Shown here: positions 52,901 through 54,836 of the stretch, in pieces
How the letters are laid out: each line of letters starts with the position of its first letter
Position numbering within the stretch: the first letter of the stretch is position 1
From: Saccharina japonica
Taxonomy: Eukaryota > Sar > Phaeophyceae > Laminariales > Laminariaceae
Length of the DNA stretch: 64,000 bases
Assembly (NCBI GenBank): GCA_008828725.1
Contig: MEHQ01003762.1
Location: 1-64,000, forward strand
Reading direction: 5' to 3'
Program-made: the position numbers and the translations under genes
Notes under the pieces: generated by a model
Databases searched by the model: none
Seen by the model: only the letters and a program-made list of their open reading frames with translations
Told to the model about the DNA's origin: nothing

Positions 52901-54174
52901 AAACCGGCGAAAATCGACGGAACCGTCAAAACAGTCCAAGTCGACGAAACCGTTCAAACCGACGAAACACCGAGGGGGGGGGAAGGAAGCGAACGCATGA
53001 CAAAAACGACGTTAAGTTTGGGTCCACGGGCCTAGAATATGTATATAGTGGTGCACTTCGATGATACCTTTCCGGCAAGTTGTGTAAGCGGCTATAATAG
53101 TGGCATACTTCGAGTATTATATTATAGATTGCCGGTATGCGGAGGCAGCGGCTATATACTGTTCATGCATTAATAGGGGGTCTATGTGAGCTTACGCAGG
53201 CACGCACGTAAGCACGCAGGCATGCACGCAACCGCTTCGAAAAAAAGGGGACAAAGGGAAGAATGAAAAATATGACCCACAAAAACAGCACCACGCTTTT
53301 TACACTACGAGTACGTACACCTCGGCAGTACAAGTAGTGCTGCTTGCGAGATATTTCGGTGTTGTGCTCGTTTCGGGTGTGATGTGATGTGGTATCAGTG
53401 CTTCATGTAGAGATTTGGTGCTGCTGATGCAACAGAGATAGATGCCACAGCAGCAGTAAAGTGTAGGGCTGCAGACGGGTGTATATATATACACCCTGCA
53501 TGCATCGCGTGCGAATTTCTCAACTTTCATCCCGTGGCCGTCTGCGTAACTTTTGACATTGAGAACACGAACGCCCCTTTTGTTCGGCATATACACTGTA
53601 ACATCGGCAAAAATAGTGTGTTGAGTAAATGTCGCTTCTGTTTTCATCGTTTGTGTGGTTATCTCTTCGGGTGACTATCGCTCTGTGCGGTTATCGCTCG
53701 TGTGGTTATCGCACATGCGGTTATTTGTCGTTCGCGTGGTCAGTTGCCGCTAATTGTGTGGTTATCTATCGCTCGTGAATCGCCCGTTTTTATCGCTCGT
53801 GTGGTAGTTATATCCTTCATGTGGCGAACTATCGCTCGTGTGGCTGTGTATCGCTCGTGTTGTTATTTGTCGCTCGGGTAGATGTTTAGCGCTCGTTGTT
53901 GTGTGTGTATCTATTGCTCGTGTGGTTATCCATCGCCCGTATGTATCGCTCGTGCGGTTAGTTATCGTTCACGTGGCTATCAATCGCTTGTGTGATTGTA
54001 CATCGCTCGCGTGGTCATCAACCTCTCGTGCGGTTGTCGCTTGTGTAATTAAAAAAAAAAAATCACCTGAGACTGCGACGGTGCGCCCGATGTATCGCCA
54101 AAAATCGCGTCCTGCTCCGCCCAGTTGAGGAGCAAAGCCGAAACGGATTGTCTGGCAAACTCAGGCCACGTCAG
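17730..54174 (-). CDS. giant bromodomain-PHD-WHIM chromatin protein, 27 exons, N-terminus beyond the visible part
   Basis: I followed one minus-strand gene through 27 exons (54067-54174 down to 17730-17870). Introns average 922 bp, all GT-AG. Exon phases agree at all 26 junctions apart from one surplus base in exon 22. Coding length is 12,484 bases, about 4,160 aa. Domains by visible residue number: TWPE segment 1-36; bromodomain 1 ~826-930; PHD1 989-1046; bromodomain 2 ~1144-1611 including a ~365-aa insertion; PHD2 ~1627-1730; WHIM1-like 2525-2667; Cys/His knuckle ~2676-2695; acidic region 2700-3500; WHIM2/3 ~3640-4040; AT-hook in exon 25; PHD3 4083-4125. Family knowledge suggests a nuclear histone-reading subunit of an ISWI-type remodeller (BAZ/ACF1, TIP5, plant RLT/PTM). 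Orthology is not established. No start codon is assigned because the first exon seen has an acceptor site. Confidence 0.88.
18355..18510 (+). repeat. short relative of the poly-C-tailed element (two C-runs), intron 26
   Basis: CAACGAGTACCCCCC at 18357 and, about 130 bp later, CTGCTCCGTCTCGAAAGGGA, TACGTGATCAATGGTCAAAT, GACCAAGGCAACC and AAAAAAGTACCCCCCCC. The second is the inverted counterpart of 60306-60385; the first may be another 3' end. Confidence 0.75.
18757..18822. repeat. (TAC)n microsatellite, intron 26
   Basis: TACTACTACTACTAC with CTG and CCA interruptions. Confidence 0.9.
18973..19068 (-). CDS. giant gene exon 26: PHD finger 3, first part
   Basis: 96 bases, 32 codons, phase 0 both ends. 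It encodes DTCSTCTEGGALICCDYCPA then SYHMQPCLGMTK: C-x2-C, C-x2-C, H-x3-C of a C4HC3 PHD. It follows FHE of exon 25 (FHEDTCSTC). Similar to the ELLCCD-x-C-P-x-S-Y-H fingers of AIRE/TIF1/CHD-type proteins that read unmodified H3K4. Donor AAG|GTGACC. Confidence 0.95.
19440..19770. repeat. GC-rich degenerate repeat, intron 25
   Basis: Variants of GGCGGCGAAGAGACGCGCCG and GAGTGCGCTGC recur four times (about 19450, 19530, 19670, 19740). A CTG run is at 19627-19647. No coding signal on either strand. Confidence 0.6.
20278..20397. mobile_element. TIR MITE, copy 1 (intron 25, 120 bp)
   Basis: Ends ATTACGGGTACTAGACCATA / TTTACTATGGTCCCCCGTAA are imperfect inverted repeats. Internal AGGTTTTTGTCTATAACGTA and GGTCCTATTTAC are the reverse complement of the shared interior of copies 2 and 3. 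Confidence 0.8.
20433..20714 (-). CDS. giant gene exon 25: WHIM3 end and AT-hook
   Basis: 282 bases, phase 0 both ends. It encodes ALLMMEAGIRKEWLAKWWNK, GWASPSVAMRIVTVQSVAFR and AYALDSAILYEG. It directly continues exon 24 (RELMQ|ALLMMEAGI) as the LL-x-x-E-x-x-I...W helices of WHIM3. It then has SGKKRGRPKSTPSS with a KRGRPK AT-hook for minor-groove AT binding, and ends KGFHE at donor GAG|GTGGGT. Confidence 0.92.
20745..20788. repeat. G44 homopolymer at an intron end
   Basis: An uninterrupted run of 44 G. On the sense strand it is C44, ending about 30 bp upstream of the exon 25 acceptor, in polypyrimidine-tract position. Its exact length is unlikely to be sequenced reliably. Confidence 0.9.
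21470..21520 (+). repeat. poly-C-tailed element, 3' end fragment, intron 24
   Basis: ATAGCCATACGACTGGGCCA then TGCATGACATTCCCCCCCCC. It lacks GAGTAC but otherwise fits the last 35 bp of the family; the C-run ends about 20 bp from the exon 24 donor. Confidence 0.6.
21540..22034 (-). CDS. giant gene exon 24: basic linker and WHIM3 first part
   Basis: 495 bases, phase 0 both ends. VCLGSCTLFATLRRQSAAK, Ala and Ser runs, then AAKRSKLSKPEPTPKKRGKA (nuclear localisation type), a Gly run, FEAEGLVKEGKVDISGLRGA, VLQVAEAVPEKAWRTGQWRR, VSYPAWTAFVLVATGPRELM. The L-x2-E-x-A-x-P-x2-A...W+ pattern is WHIM3. Donor CAG|GTGCTT is weaker than others, but the phase and the continuation in exon 25 fit. Confidence 0.86.
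22125..22150. repeat. duplicate of the exon 24 5' edge inside intron 23
   Basis: GAAGAGAACACAAGACCCCA-GGC repeats GAAGAGAGTACAAGACCCCA-GGC at 22008-22030, the first coding bases of exon 24, 120 bp away and 91 bp upstream of the acceptor in transcription order. Confidence 0.75.
22183..22345. repeat. ~80-bp tandem duplication, intron 23
   Basis: TGCACCGCACATACAAAACC, GTGAGRAGACGCGTGCTACG, ATAGARGT and GGTATACCTTTTTTTGGCT occur at about 22183-22260 and 22263-22345. Confidence 0.9.
22440..22560. repeat. diverged relative of the 54-64 kb block, intron 23
   Basis: ATTAGTATAGAGCTCCTCAA, GAGAGATTCCTCAG, AAAAAAAATGGTGCAGCTGT and ACCTTGACCC parallel GTTAGTATGGAGCTCCGCAA, GGGAGGATCC and AAATCATGGTGCACCTCTAC at 54920-54985. 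An old fragment of the same element. Confidence 0.7.
22842..22973. repeat. 66-bp tandem duplication, intron 23
   Basis: TGTTTGAGATAATCCGAGTT.ACGTACTCAA..ACACCCATCATCGTATTGGT..GATGATAC occurs twice in a row with a few substitutions. Confidence 0.9.
23090..23622 (+). repeat. poly-C-tailed dispersed element, diverged full-length copy (intron 23)
   Basis: Starts GGCTGTGTTGGCGTCGGTTG (TATA-rich start missing) and goes through GCTAGACAACCAGGGTACCA, GGCGGTCACCGCGGCTGG, GTCTCTGGAAGTGGCCACAC, CAGCTCGCCCTTCATGCGAC and GATGCGAGGGTCTATGGTCG to CAAGAGTACACCTCCCCCCC. About 530 bp. Colinear with 61357-61890, so it defines the family independently of the 54-64 kb block. Ends ~45 bp from the exon 23 donor. 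Confidence 0.9.
23669..23857 (-). CDS. giant gene exon 23: WHIM2 C-terminal part
   Basis: 189 bases, phase 0 both ends, acceptor TCGGCAG, donor CAG|GTAATG. It encodes AKTLYSSPIRSEKRLAKEME, TQLRVKLKPILEGEG, an acidic run and GSVGRGGRKQ. Spliced to exon 22 it reads VEELAKTLYSSPIRSEKRLA, the (E)EL-x3-L-x3-IRE-x-L pattern of WHIM/WSD motifs. That is strong support for the junction. Confidence 0.9.
24062..24112 (+). repeat. poly-C-tailed element, 3' end fragment, intron 22
   Basis: GGCCATAGGACAACGGCCAT then GCACGACATGAGTACACCCC and a C-rich run. It matches the last 40 bp of the family. A T/C-rich pyrimidine tract continues to 24230. Confidence 0.7.
24279..27472 (-). CDS. giant gene exon 22: acidic low-complexity region, AT-hook and WHIM2 (one-base frame break)
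   Basis: 3,194 bases, the largest exon. It starts RWLRYRNLAEEEGGTGTGVG and runs through Gly/Ser/Ala sequence, then acidic EEEEGEKDAMEEEEGEEVEA. At C10 (26632-26641) the frame must move by one; WEEEEEEEKEEEEEEGEGEE follows. Then come EEEEASAEEG repeats, KEAPKEAPKDAPNETPKEAP repeats, Ala-rich helices, and TSRPLGLDRDGRVYMVFRGD (WHIM2). KGRGRGRPSLS (AT-hook) and EEVWTIFRGDAVEEL end the exon at CTG|GTGAGA. Intron phases on both sides need one base fewer than the exon has. Confidence 0.85.
27590..28265. repeat. ACCAAC-type hexanucleotide array, intron 21
   Basis: About 670 bp of degenerate CAACACCAACACC repeats. The minus (sense) strand is GTTGGTGTTGGTG. Val/Leu-rich minus-strand frames here are artefacts. 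Confidence 0.88.
28374..28460 (-). CDS. giant gene exon 21: Cys/His knuckle
   Basis: 87 bases, phase 2 both ends. In the phase set by exons 20 and 22 it reads SPRRAQDFSCTHPDRKHYAR then GLCVSCYQ. C-x-H-x10-C-x2-C with HPDRKHYARGLC is a compact zinc-binding pattern I associate with short Cys-rich motifs in stramenopile proteins. The other two frames give no motif, which supports the phasing. Confidence 0.83.
28530..29250. repeat. ACCAAC-type hexanucleotide arrays, intron 20
   Basis: CCACCAACACCAACACCAAC tracts at about 28540-28770 and 29130-29245, the latter ending about 15 bp from the exon 20 donor. The stretch between is A-rich with no gene. Confidence 0.88.
29261..29373 (-). CDS. giant gene exon 20
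   Basis: 113 bases, phase 0 in, 2 out. It encodes ILQERVQRFETEALASEKQA and MSERQRFEGDSVPIL, a charged helix that continues exon 19 (EHLQ|ILQERV). Donor AA|GTGAGC. Confidence 0.82.
30268..30400 (+). repeat. poly-C-tailed element, 3' fragment in intron 19
   Basis: From TTGCAAGCAATGTCTGCCTG through GACGTGCTCCGTCCCGGCAT, GGGATGCGAGGGTCTATGGT and CATGCATGACATGAGTAC to C-runs at 30384-30401. The C-run ends only about 25 bp from the donor of exon 19. Confidence 0.85.
30426..30740 (-). CDS. giant gene exon 19: WHIM1-like helical motif
   Basis: 315 bases, phase 0 both ends. It encodes LLYSCAERMLPLSPYELEKA, then a variable Gly/Ser stretch and SKSLALASLLRRKSYAVFTP, GERTRLLRGLCDMAVSTG and PIKEHLQ. The L-x-x-LC-x2-A pattern with a preceding T/S-P-x-E-R start is that of WHIM1 in BAZ/RLT-type proteins. 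The assignment depends on the later WHIM2/WHIM3 match. Confidence 0.82.
30867..30913. repeat. duplicate of the exon 19 5' edge inside intron 18
   Basis: GGCGGCAGCATTCTCTCGGC, GCAAACGTAGAGGAGCTGGG and TGTATAAA copies 30708-30749 (exon 19 start, acceptor and A-rich flank), about 159 bp away. Two further weaker GGAGCTGGGT-AAAA units follow near 31020 and 31110. Confidence 0.8.
31328..31524. mobile_element. TIR MITE, copy 2 (intron 18)
   Basis: Left TTGCGGGTGACCATAGTAAA, right TTTTACTATGGTTCTCCGTA. Internal GGGCCTACGGTACACACGAA and CCTATATATTTACCC match copies 1 and 3. It carries an extra ~75 bp near the left end (GTTTCGTAAAGCGACTGACG), so it may be a composite. Confidence 0.75.
32247..34001 (-). 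CDS. giant gene exon 18: Gly/Ser/Pro-rich region with acidic-basic tail
   Basis: 1,755 bases, phase 0 both ends, 585 codons. It opens TPLFRKVGGAK and an Ala run. A long Gly/Ser/Pro-rich stretch, then GPKIKVPRAELLGAVVARLV, an acidic run (SEEEEEEEEEEAEEEGEGGE) and a basic run (EKRRRRRRRRRRRRK) follow. It ends with VVSTWDKIGGRYVLVNAHGD and EERMTLEELEVALQQSQ, a compact strand-helix segment of unknown family that leads into the WHIM1-like exon. Confidence 0.85.
34333..35001 (-). CDS. giant gene exon 17: end of PHD2, then polyglutamine
   Basis: 669 bases, phase 0 both ends. It starts KRHGVWTCPTCKHQPFAPLG, with the W-x-C-x2-C end of PHD2. About 60 Gln follow, coded by mixed CAG/CAA (34735-34915, Q interrupted by R). 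Gly/Ser-rich sequence ends in KSFGDEFDE. The acceptor ATGGCAG was chosen because phase and zinc-finger spacing agree. Confidence 0.85.
34735..34915. repeat. (CTG/TTG)n coding repeat (polyQ)
   Basis: Imperfect CTG/TTG trinucleotide array inside exon 17. On the sense strand it is CAG/CAA. Occasional CGG/CGGCAA interruptions should stabilise it. Confidence 0.92.
35430..35744 (-). CDS. giant gene exon 16: PHD-like finger 2 with internal Ala/Lys insertion
   Basis: 315 bases, phase 0 both ends. It encodes ERLLTVVQERTPALPRDTME, then SPPWEVLCLACGAN with the first C-x2-C. A ~45-residue Lys/Thr then Ala-rich insertion follows. Then WPALRCTVCHRPRHVECLLL gives C-x2-C, H and C. The last pair is in exon 17. 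The spacing fits C4HC3 only if the insertion is looped out. An alternative acceptor 24 bases downstream (GTCCAG) would keep frame. Confidence 0.85.
35810..35880 (-). repeat. short relative of the poly-C-tailed element, intron 15
   Basis: GGGGGTACTCGTTGGTTGTT, TTCCTCAGTCATAGAGCCAT and CACGCATCCCTTTCGAGACG, ending GGAGCAGGGA. G-run end faces exon 16, about 65 bp away. Confidence 0.78.
36360..36452 (-). CDS. giant gene exon 15: bromodomain 2, helices B-C
   Basis: 93 bases, phase 0 both ends. It encodes VWKNAQKFNHDGSPLWIAAE then HFKEQLERLYK. The Asn of QKFN is the acetyl-lysine contact. Together with exons 13 and 14 it completes bromodomain 2. Confidence 0.93.
37079..37217. repeat. (CCAAC)n/(CCCAAA)n tract at the 5' end of intron 14
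   Basis: Sense strand: GTGAGTTGGGTTTGGCTGGG, then many TTGGG and TTTGGG units and a GGGGTGGGG stretch. It starts at the splice donor itself. Telomere-like in look (TTGGG), but irregular. Confidence 0.8.
37218..38457 (-). CDS. giant gene exon 14: bromodomain 2 core with giant insertion
   Basis: 1,240 bases, phase 2 in and 0 out. It begins YPLYAVMIKRPMDLQTMYYK and VKLGAFGGLYPG (ZA loop, helix A, start of helix B). About 365 residues follow that do not belong to a bromodomain: Pro/Glu repeats, a Gln/His tract coded by CAACACCAGCAA-type DNA, then Gly-, Ser- and Ala-rich sequence. The fold resumes with PFDHVSFYRDMKL, ending at donor CTT|GTGAGT. Spliced to exon 15 it gives FYRDMKLVWKNAQKFN, a canonical helix B-C. 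Confidence 0.93.
39150..39325. repeat. diverged TAGTGCCGG-type repeat segment, intron 13
   Basis: AGTGCCGGTTGAGTAGTGCC, CCGCTATAGTGCATG, TTGGCACAGATGG and GCCGGTATTGTTGCCTGGCG align in order with 62685-62860 of the repeat block (and its copies at 55385-55550 and 58800-58965). It marks an older insertion of the same family. Confidence 0.82.
39361..39429 (-). CDS. giant gene exon 13: bromodomain 2, helix Z
   Basis: Only 69 bases, phase 2 both ends. Across the junction it encodes MLIIRLLAQQQLFLAFLEPV then DLVG. F-L-E-PVD matches the F-x-x-PVD start of the ZA loop in bromodomain 1. The acceptor CTTCAG is 32 bp from the G-run of a dispersed element. Confidence 0.9.
39460..39530 (-). repeat. short relative of the poly-C-tailed element, intron 12
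   Basis: G12, then GTTACTCATTTGTTGCTTGC, CTAGCCATTTGGCCATTGGC and CACGCATCCCTTTAGAGAAGGAG. It belongs with the copies at 18440, 35810 and 60306. Its last ~70 bp parallels the end of the long element (TACTCAT..GTCAT..GACCAT..CGCATCCCT). Confidence 0.8.
40379..40710 (-). CDS. giant gene exon 12: PHD finger 1, last ligands, then linker
   Basis: 332 bases, phase 0 in and 2 out. It starts VPDGEFLCPKCKADEA, the last C-x2-C of PHD1. An Ala/Lys/Arg linker (AAAKAKAALARPRAGKPPAA) and a Gly/Ala/Glu-rich end reaching VELTQIAM follow. The acceptor ACACAG lies about 57 bp from the G-run end of a dispersed element at 40768. Confidence 0.93.
40768..41000 (-). repeat. poly-C-tailed dispersed element, partial copy in intron 11
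   Basis: In reverse orientation: a G-run, then GTACCCATTGTCATGCATGG, CCGTAGTCGCATAG, GACCCTCGCA and GTTGCAAGC-like segments, ending near GAGCTGTATCCTATCAAGAA. It matches the right half of the copies at 59781 and 56350, with about 15-20% divergence by eye. Confidence 0.8.
42009..42143 (-). CDS. giant gene exon 11: PHD finger 1, first part
   Basis: 135 bases, phase 0 both ends. It contains CALCGRDDNPDKTLICDRC and DREIHMFCLEPKLKK, i.e. zinc ligands C-x2-C, C-x2-C, H-x2-C of a C4HC3 PHD. An acidic DDN before the second pair and the aromatic-poor pocket resemble unmodified-tail or lysine readers. The donor AAG|GTATAC falls at the usual loop. Confidence 0.95.
42536..42704 (-). CDS. giant gene exon 10
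   Basis: 169 bases, phase 2 in and 0 out. It encodes PKEDKGKRKAEGDDGMPEEL and LAALHFADLEGTPPPWASTG, then a short linker to EKHIQ. It connects bromodomain 1 to PHD1. The basic start resembles a nuclear localisation signal. Confidence 0.85.
42826..43490. repeat. ACCAAC-type hexanucleotide array, intron 9
   Basis: About 650 bp of degenerate (A/G)ACACCAACACC repeats, the longest of these arrays besides 27590-28265. The opposite strand reads GTGTTGGTGTTGG. Gly/Val-rich frames on the minus strand are artefacts. Confidence 0.88.
43629..43796 (-). CDS. giant gene exon 9: bromodomain 1, second half
   Basis: 168 bases, phase 2 both ends. It encodes DYGQSVVRFASDVRLVWRNG, then KRYNKEGSEVWVAADKLAKA and FDILLEQW. 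These are helices A-C, with the acetyl-lysine-binding Asn in KRYN. Spliced to exon 8 it gives one uninterrupted, canonical fold, which confirms the junction. Confidence 0.93.
44183..44242. repeat. (ACAAC)n pentanucleotide repeat, intron 8
   Basis: About ten ACAAC units in a row with one change (ACAAT). Confidence 0.9.
44700..44849 (-). CDS. giant gene exon 8: bromodomain 1, first half
   Basis: 150 bases, phase 2 in and out. It encodes RALVRYLATAPESMAFRRPV, then DTTVFTDYHQFVDEPCDL and RTIDRRLEAV. This is helix Z and the ZA loop of a bromodomain with F-x-x-PVD in place of WPF and the Y of the P-x-Y region (DYHQFV). PVD-type bromodomains occur in BRWD/PHIP-like proteins. The acceptor follows a T-rich tract (plus-strand A-run 44861-44884). 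Confidence 0.92.
45746..46014 (-). CDS. giant gene exon 7
   Basis: 269 bases, phase 0 in, 2 out. It begins ALVDHLIDNPSDVVGLELGP, then a Pro/Gly-rich stretch and KSGSPKVVEPVGDAHGG. The acceptor CCACCCAG is preceded by a C13 run on the sense strand (46022-46036). It leads straight into bromodomain 1. Confidence 0.8.
46500..47090. repeat. ACCAAC-type hexanucleotide arrays flanking exon 6
   Basis: ACACCAACACCAACA runs occupy about 46500-46720 (intron 6) and about 46965-47085 (intron 5), either side of the 126-bp exon 6. Both are on the same strand. The frames they create (Thr/Pro on plus, Gly/Val on minus) are not genes. Confidence 0.85.
46752..46877 (-). CDS. giant gene exon 6
   Basis: 126 bases, phase 0 both ends, acceptor GCGCAG, donor GAG|GTATGC. 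It encodes EAIEINKGESAPAFVLEAMA and then SPDVYKPFTARYTKDIALE. Helical, with no recognised family. Confidence 0.8.
47245..47356 (-). CDS. giant gene exon 5
   Basis: 112 bases, phase 2 in and 0 out, donor GAG|GTAAGG. It encodes FLTHVQAIPVAPHWVAALLT and AMRVPTKNAVQVKKVIE, an amphipathic helical segment. Function unknown. Confidence 0.8.
47384..47475. repeat. (AGACACACAA)n and (CAGA)n microsatellites
   Basis: A 10-bp unit AGACACACAA is repeated about five times from 47388, then ACAGACAGACAGACAG. The array starts about 30 bp upstream of the exon 5 acceptor. Confidence 0.88.
47520..48080. other. intron 4, GATC/TCGA-rich, no gene
   Basis: The right half holds repeated ATCGATA/TATACGAT and ATCTCGAGATATCGA words. 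The left half holds GATCTACA/GATCATC words resembling the spacer of the 54-61 kb block. No open frame with family resemblance. Confidence 0.5.
48245..48393 (-). CDS. giant gene exon 4
   Basis: 149 bases, acceptor CTGCAG, donor AG|GTGGGG, phase 0 in and 2 out. It encodes ENLARIARYGVAGVGDNY, then GGQLSSVLGLKLPSSG. A short helical module with no family recognised. It is well delimited by AT-rich intron sequence on both sides. Confidence 0.8.
48507..48634. mobile_element. TIR MITE, copy 3 (128 bp)
   Basis: The left end TACGGAGGACTTTAGTAAAT pairs with the right end ATTTACTATGGTCCCCCGTA. The interior shares GGACCTACGGCACACACA and CCATGTATTTAC with the copy at 31328 and, inverted, the copy at 20278. 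Lying in intron 3, it is non-autonomous and has no coding capacity. Confidence 0.82.
48985..49460. repeat. intronic ACCAAC/CAACAA-type arrays (intron 3)
   Basis: Degenerate CAACAACAACAAC (49070-49100) and CCAACACCAACACCAACGCC (49310-49380) tracts. On the sense strand they read GTTGGTGTTGG. They belong to the hexanucleotide family seen in at least eight introns of this gene. Confidence 0.8.
49572..51154 (-). CDS. giant gene exon 3: Ala-rich, coiled-coil-prone region
   Basis: 1,583 bases, phase 1 in and phase 0 out, about 527 codons. It starts with a Lys-rich nuclear-type stretch (KKNKKKPAAAKKKPAHV), then KPASAKPGSAKPGSAK repeats. Several hundred residues of Ala/Glu/Lys/Arg heptad-like sequence and a Ser/Thr/Pro/Ala-rich middle (GRTGRRSSLGRDGSLT) follow. 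An acidic EDEDEDEDDE patch and a final helix ending ENTKSVER close it. Low complexity prevents family assignment. The GC-rich composition gives long false frames on the opposite strand. Confidence 0.82.
51305..52135. repeat. 89-bp perfect G-rich tandem repeat, ~9 copies
   Basis: AAAAAGAG recurs at 51367, 51456, 51545, 51634, 51723, 51812, 51901, 51990 and 52079, exactly 89 bp apart. The rest of each unit is G-runs broken by single A or C and by GAACAAG. Unit sequence appears unchanged across copies. On the gene's sense strand it is an ~830-bp, almost pure C/T tract inside intron 2, ending about 150 bp upstream of the exon 3 acceptor. Open frames in all phases here are composition artefacts. 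Confidence 0.95.
52205..52600. repeat. AAGGC-rich, MITE-like segment
   Basis: Many TGCCTTAT / ATAAGGC(A) words occur in both orientations, with CGCAATAAGGC near the left end and AATAAGGCAAAATGAGGCCT near the right. It looks like a degraded foldback or TIR element in intron 2. Its ends are not sharp and no second copy is present in the window. Confidence 0.4.
52662..52791 (-). CDS. giant gene exon 2
   Basis: 130 bases, phase 0 in and phase 1 out, acceptor CGCGCAG, donor CCG|GTGAGC. It encodes a basic start (GKAARKKLGKGGKIEPQ) and then ACAWLDAQHDSRRGPGFLES. No domain recognised. Phase agrees with exons 1 and 3. Confidence 0.72.
52845..52978. repeat. intronic (CGACGAAAC)n-like degenerate repeat
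   Basis: Repeated AACCGACGAAA / ATCGACGAAAC units with point changes lie about 50 bp upstream of the exon 2 acceptor, ending in a G-run at 52975. Confidence 0.65.
53655..54050. repeat. intronic minisatellite, TATCGCTCGTGTGGT units
   Basis: Imperfect repeats of a 15-25-bp unit (TCGCTCGTGTGGTTATC and variants) fill most of the 3' part of this stretch of intron 1, ending a few bases from the donor of exon 1. Copies are diverged and irregularly spaced. Confidence 0.75.
54067..54174 (-). CDS. giant gene exon 1 (first visible): TWPE segment
   Basis: 36 codons between acceptor CTCCTTGCAG and donor CAG|GTGATT. It opens LTWPEFARQSVSALLLNW. Similar TWPE-x-x-RQ helices occur near DDT modules of plant RLT/DDT-homeobox proteins; that resemblance is from memory of the motif. 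The exon begins at an acceptor, so at least one earlier exon exists. The repeat block starts only 65 bp upstream, at 54239. Confidence 0.72.
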
Positions 54175-54557
54175 CTGCAAGGAGTTGCACAATGAAATCG
54201 CGGCATTTCGCACAGGGAAGAGCGAGTGGGGAGGAGGGAGATTTTTTTTGTTCAAGGACCTAGAACTGGCGCTACCGCCGAAAATGTGGCCCGACCAATC
54301 ACAGGCCTTCAAAGTGGTCAACAATAGTCGGGCGTTTCAGTATGAAAACATGTTTTCCCCCCATTTTTTTTTTCTGGACGAGCCGCTTCCAGGTGGTCCA
54401 AGGCATGTTTGTACAAAGTTTCACGCAAATATTCGAAGATCTGACTGCGTATGATCATATTAAGTCATATTTAACGCCTAAAGTCGATTCTATACTGAAA
54501 CTAAGTAAATACGAGGCAACGCCTATATGCCCTGTTACCGCACAAAAGTCCAAATGT

Positions 54558-54836
54558 CCACGCCGTTTTTTGGAGATAGACCCTGAAATTTGGTACACGA
54601 GTTTTATGCGCCCTACTCGAGCCTTTTACGAATGGGTTTTTTTTTTTTTTCGCCGGAAAGTTTGGATCTCTTAAGACCCAAATTGACCCAAATTTCCCAA
54701 AAAATTACAAAACAATCAATATCTGACGAAAAAATAATAATAACCCCCCCCCCCATCCGTTAAAGTCTCGGGTAGGGCGCATAAAACACGTGTGCCAAAT
54801 TTCAGGGTCTATCNTCCAAAAAACGGCGTGGACATT
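54558..54836. repeat. foldback (imperfect ~80-bp inverted repeat, ~120-bp loop)
   Basis: CCACGCCGTTTTTTGGAGAT, AGACCCTGAAATTTGGTACA, CGAGTTTTATGCGCCCTACT (54558-54640) is matched inverted by AGGGCGCATAAAACACGTGT, GCCAAATTTCAGGGTCTATC and CCAAAAAACGGCGTGG (54765-54836). The arms also occur at 57975-58253 and 63395-63680. Confidence 0.88.
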
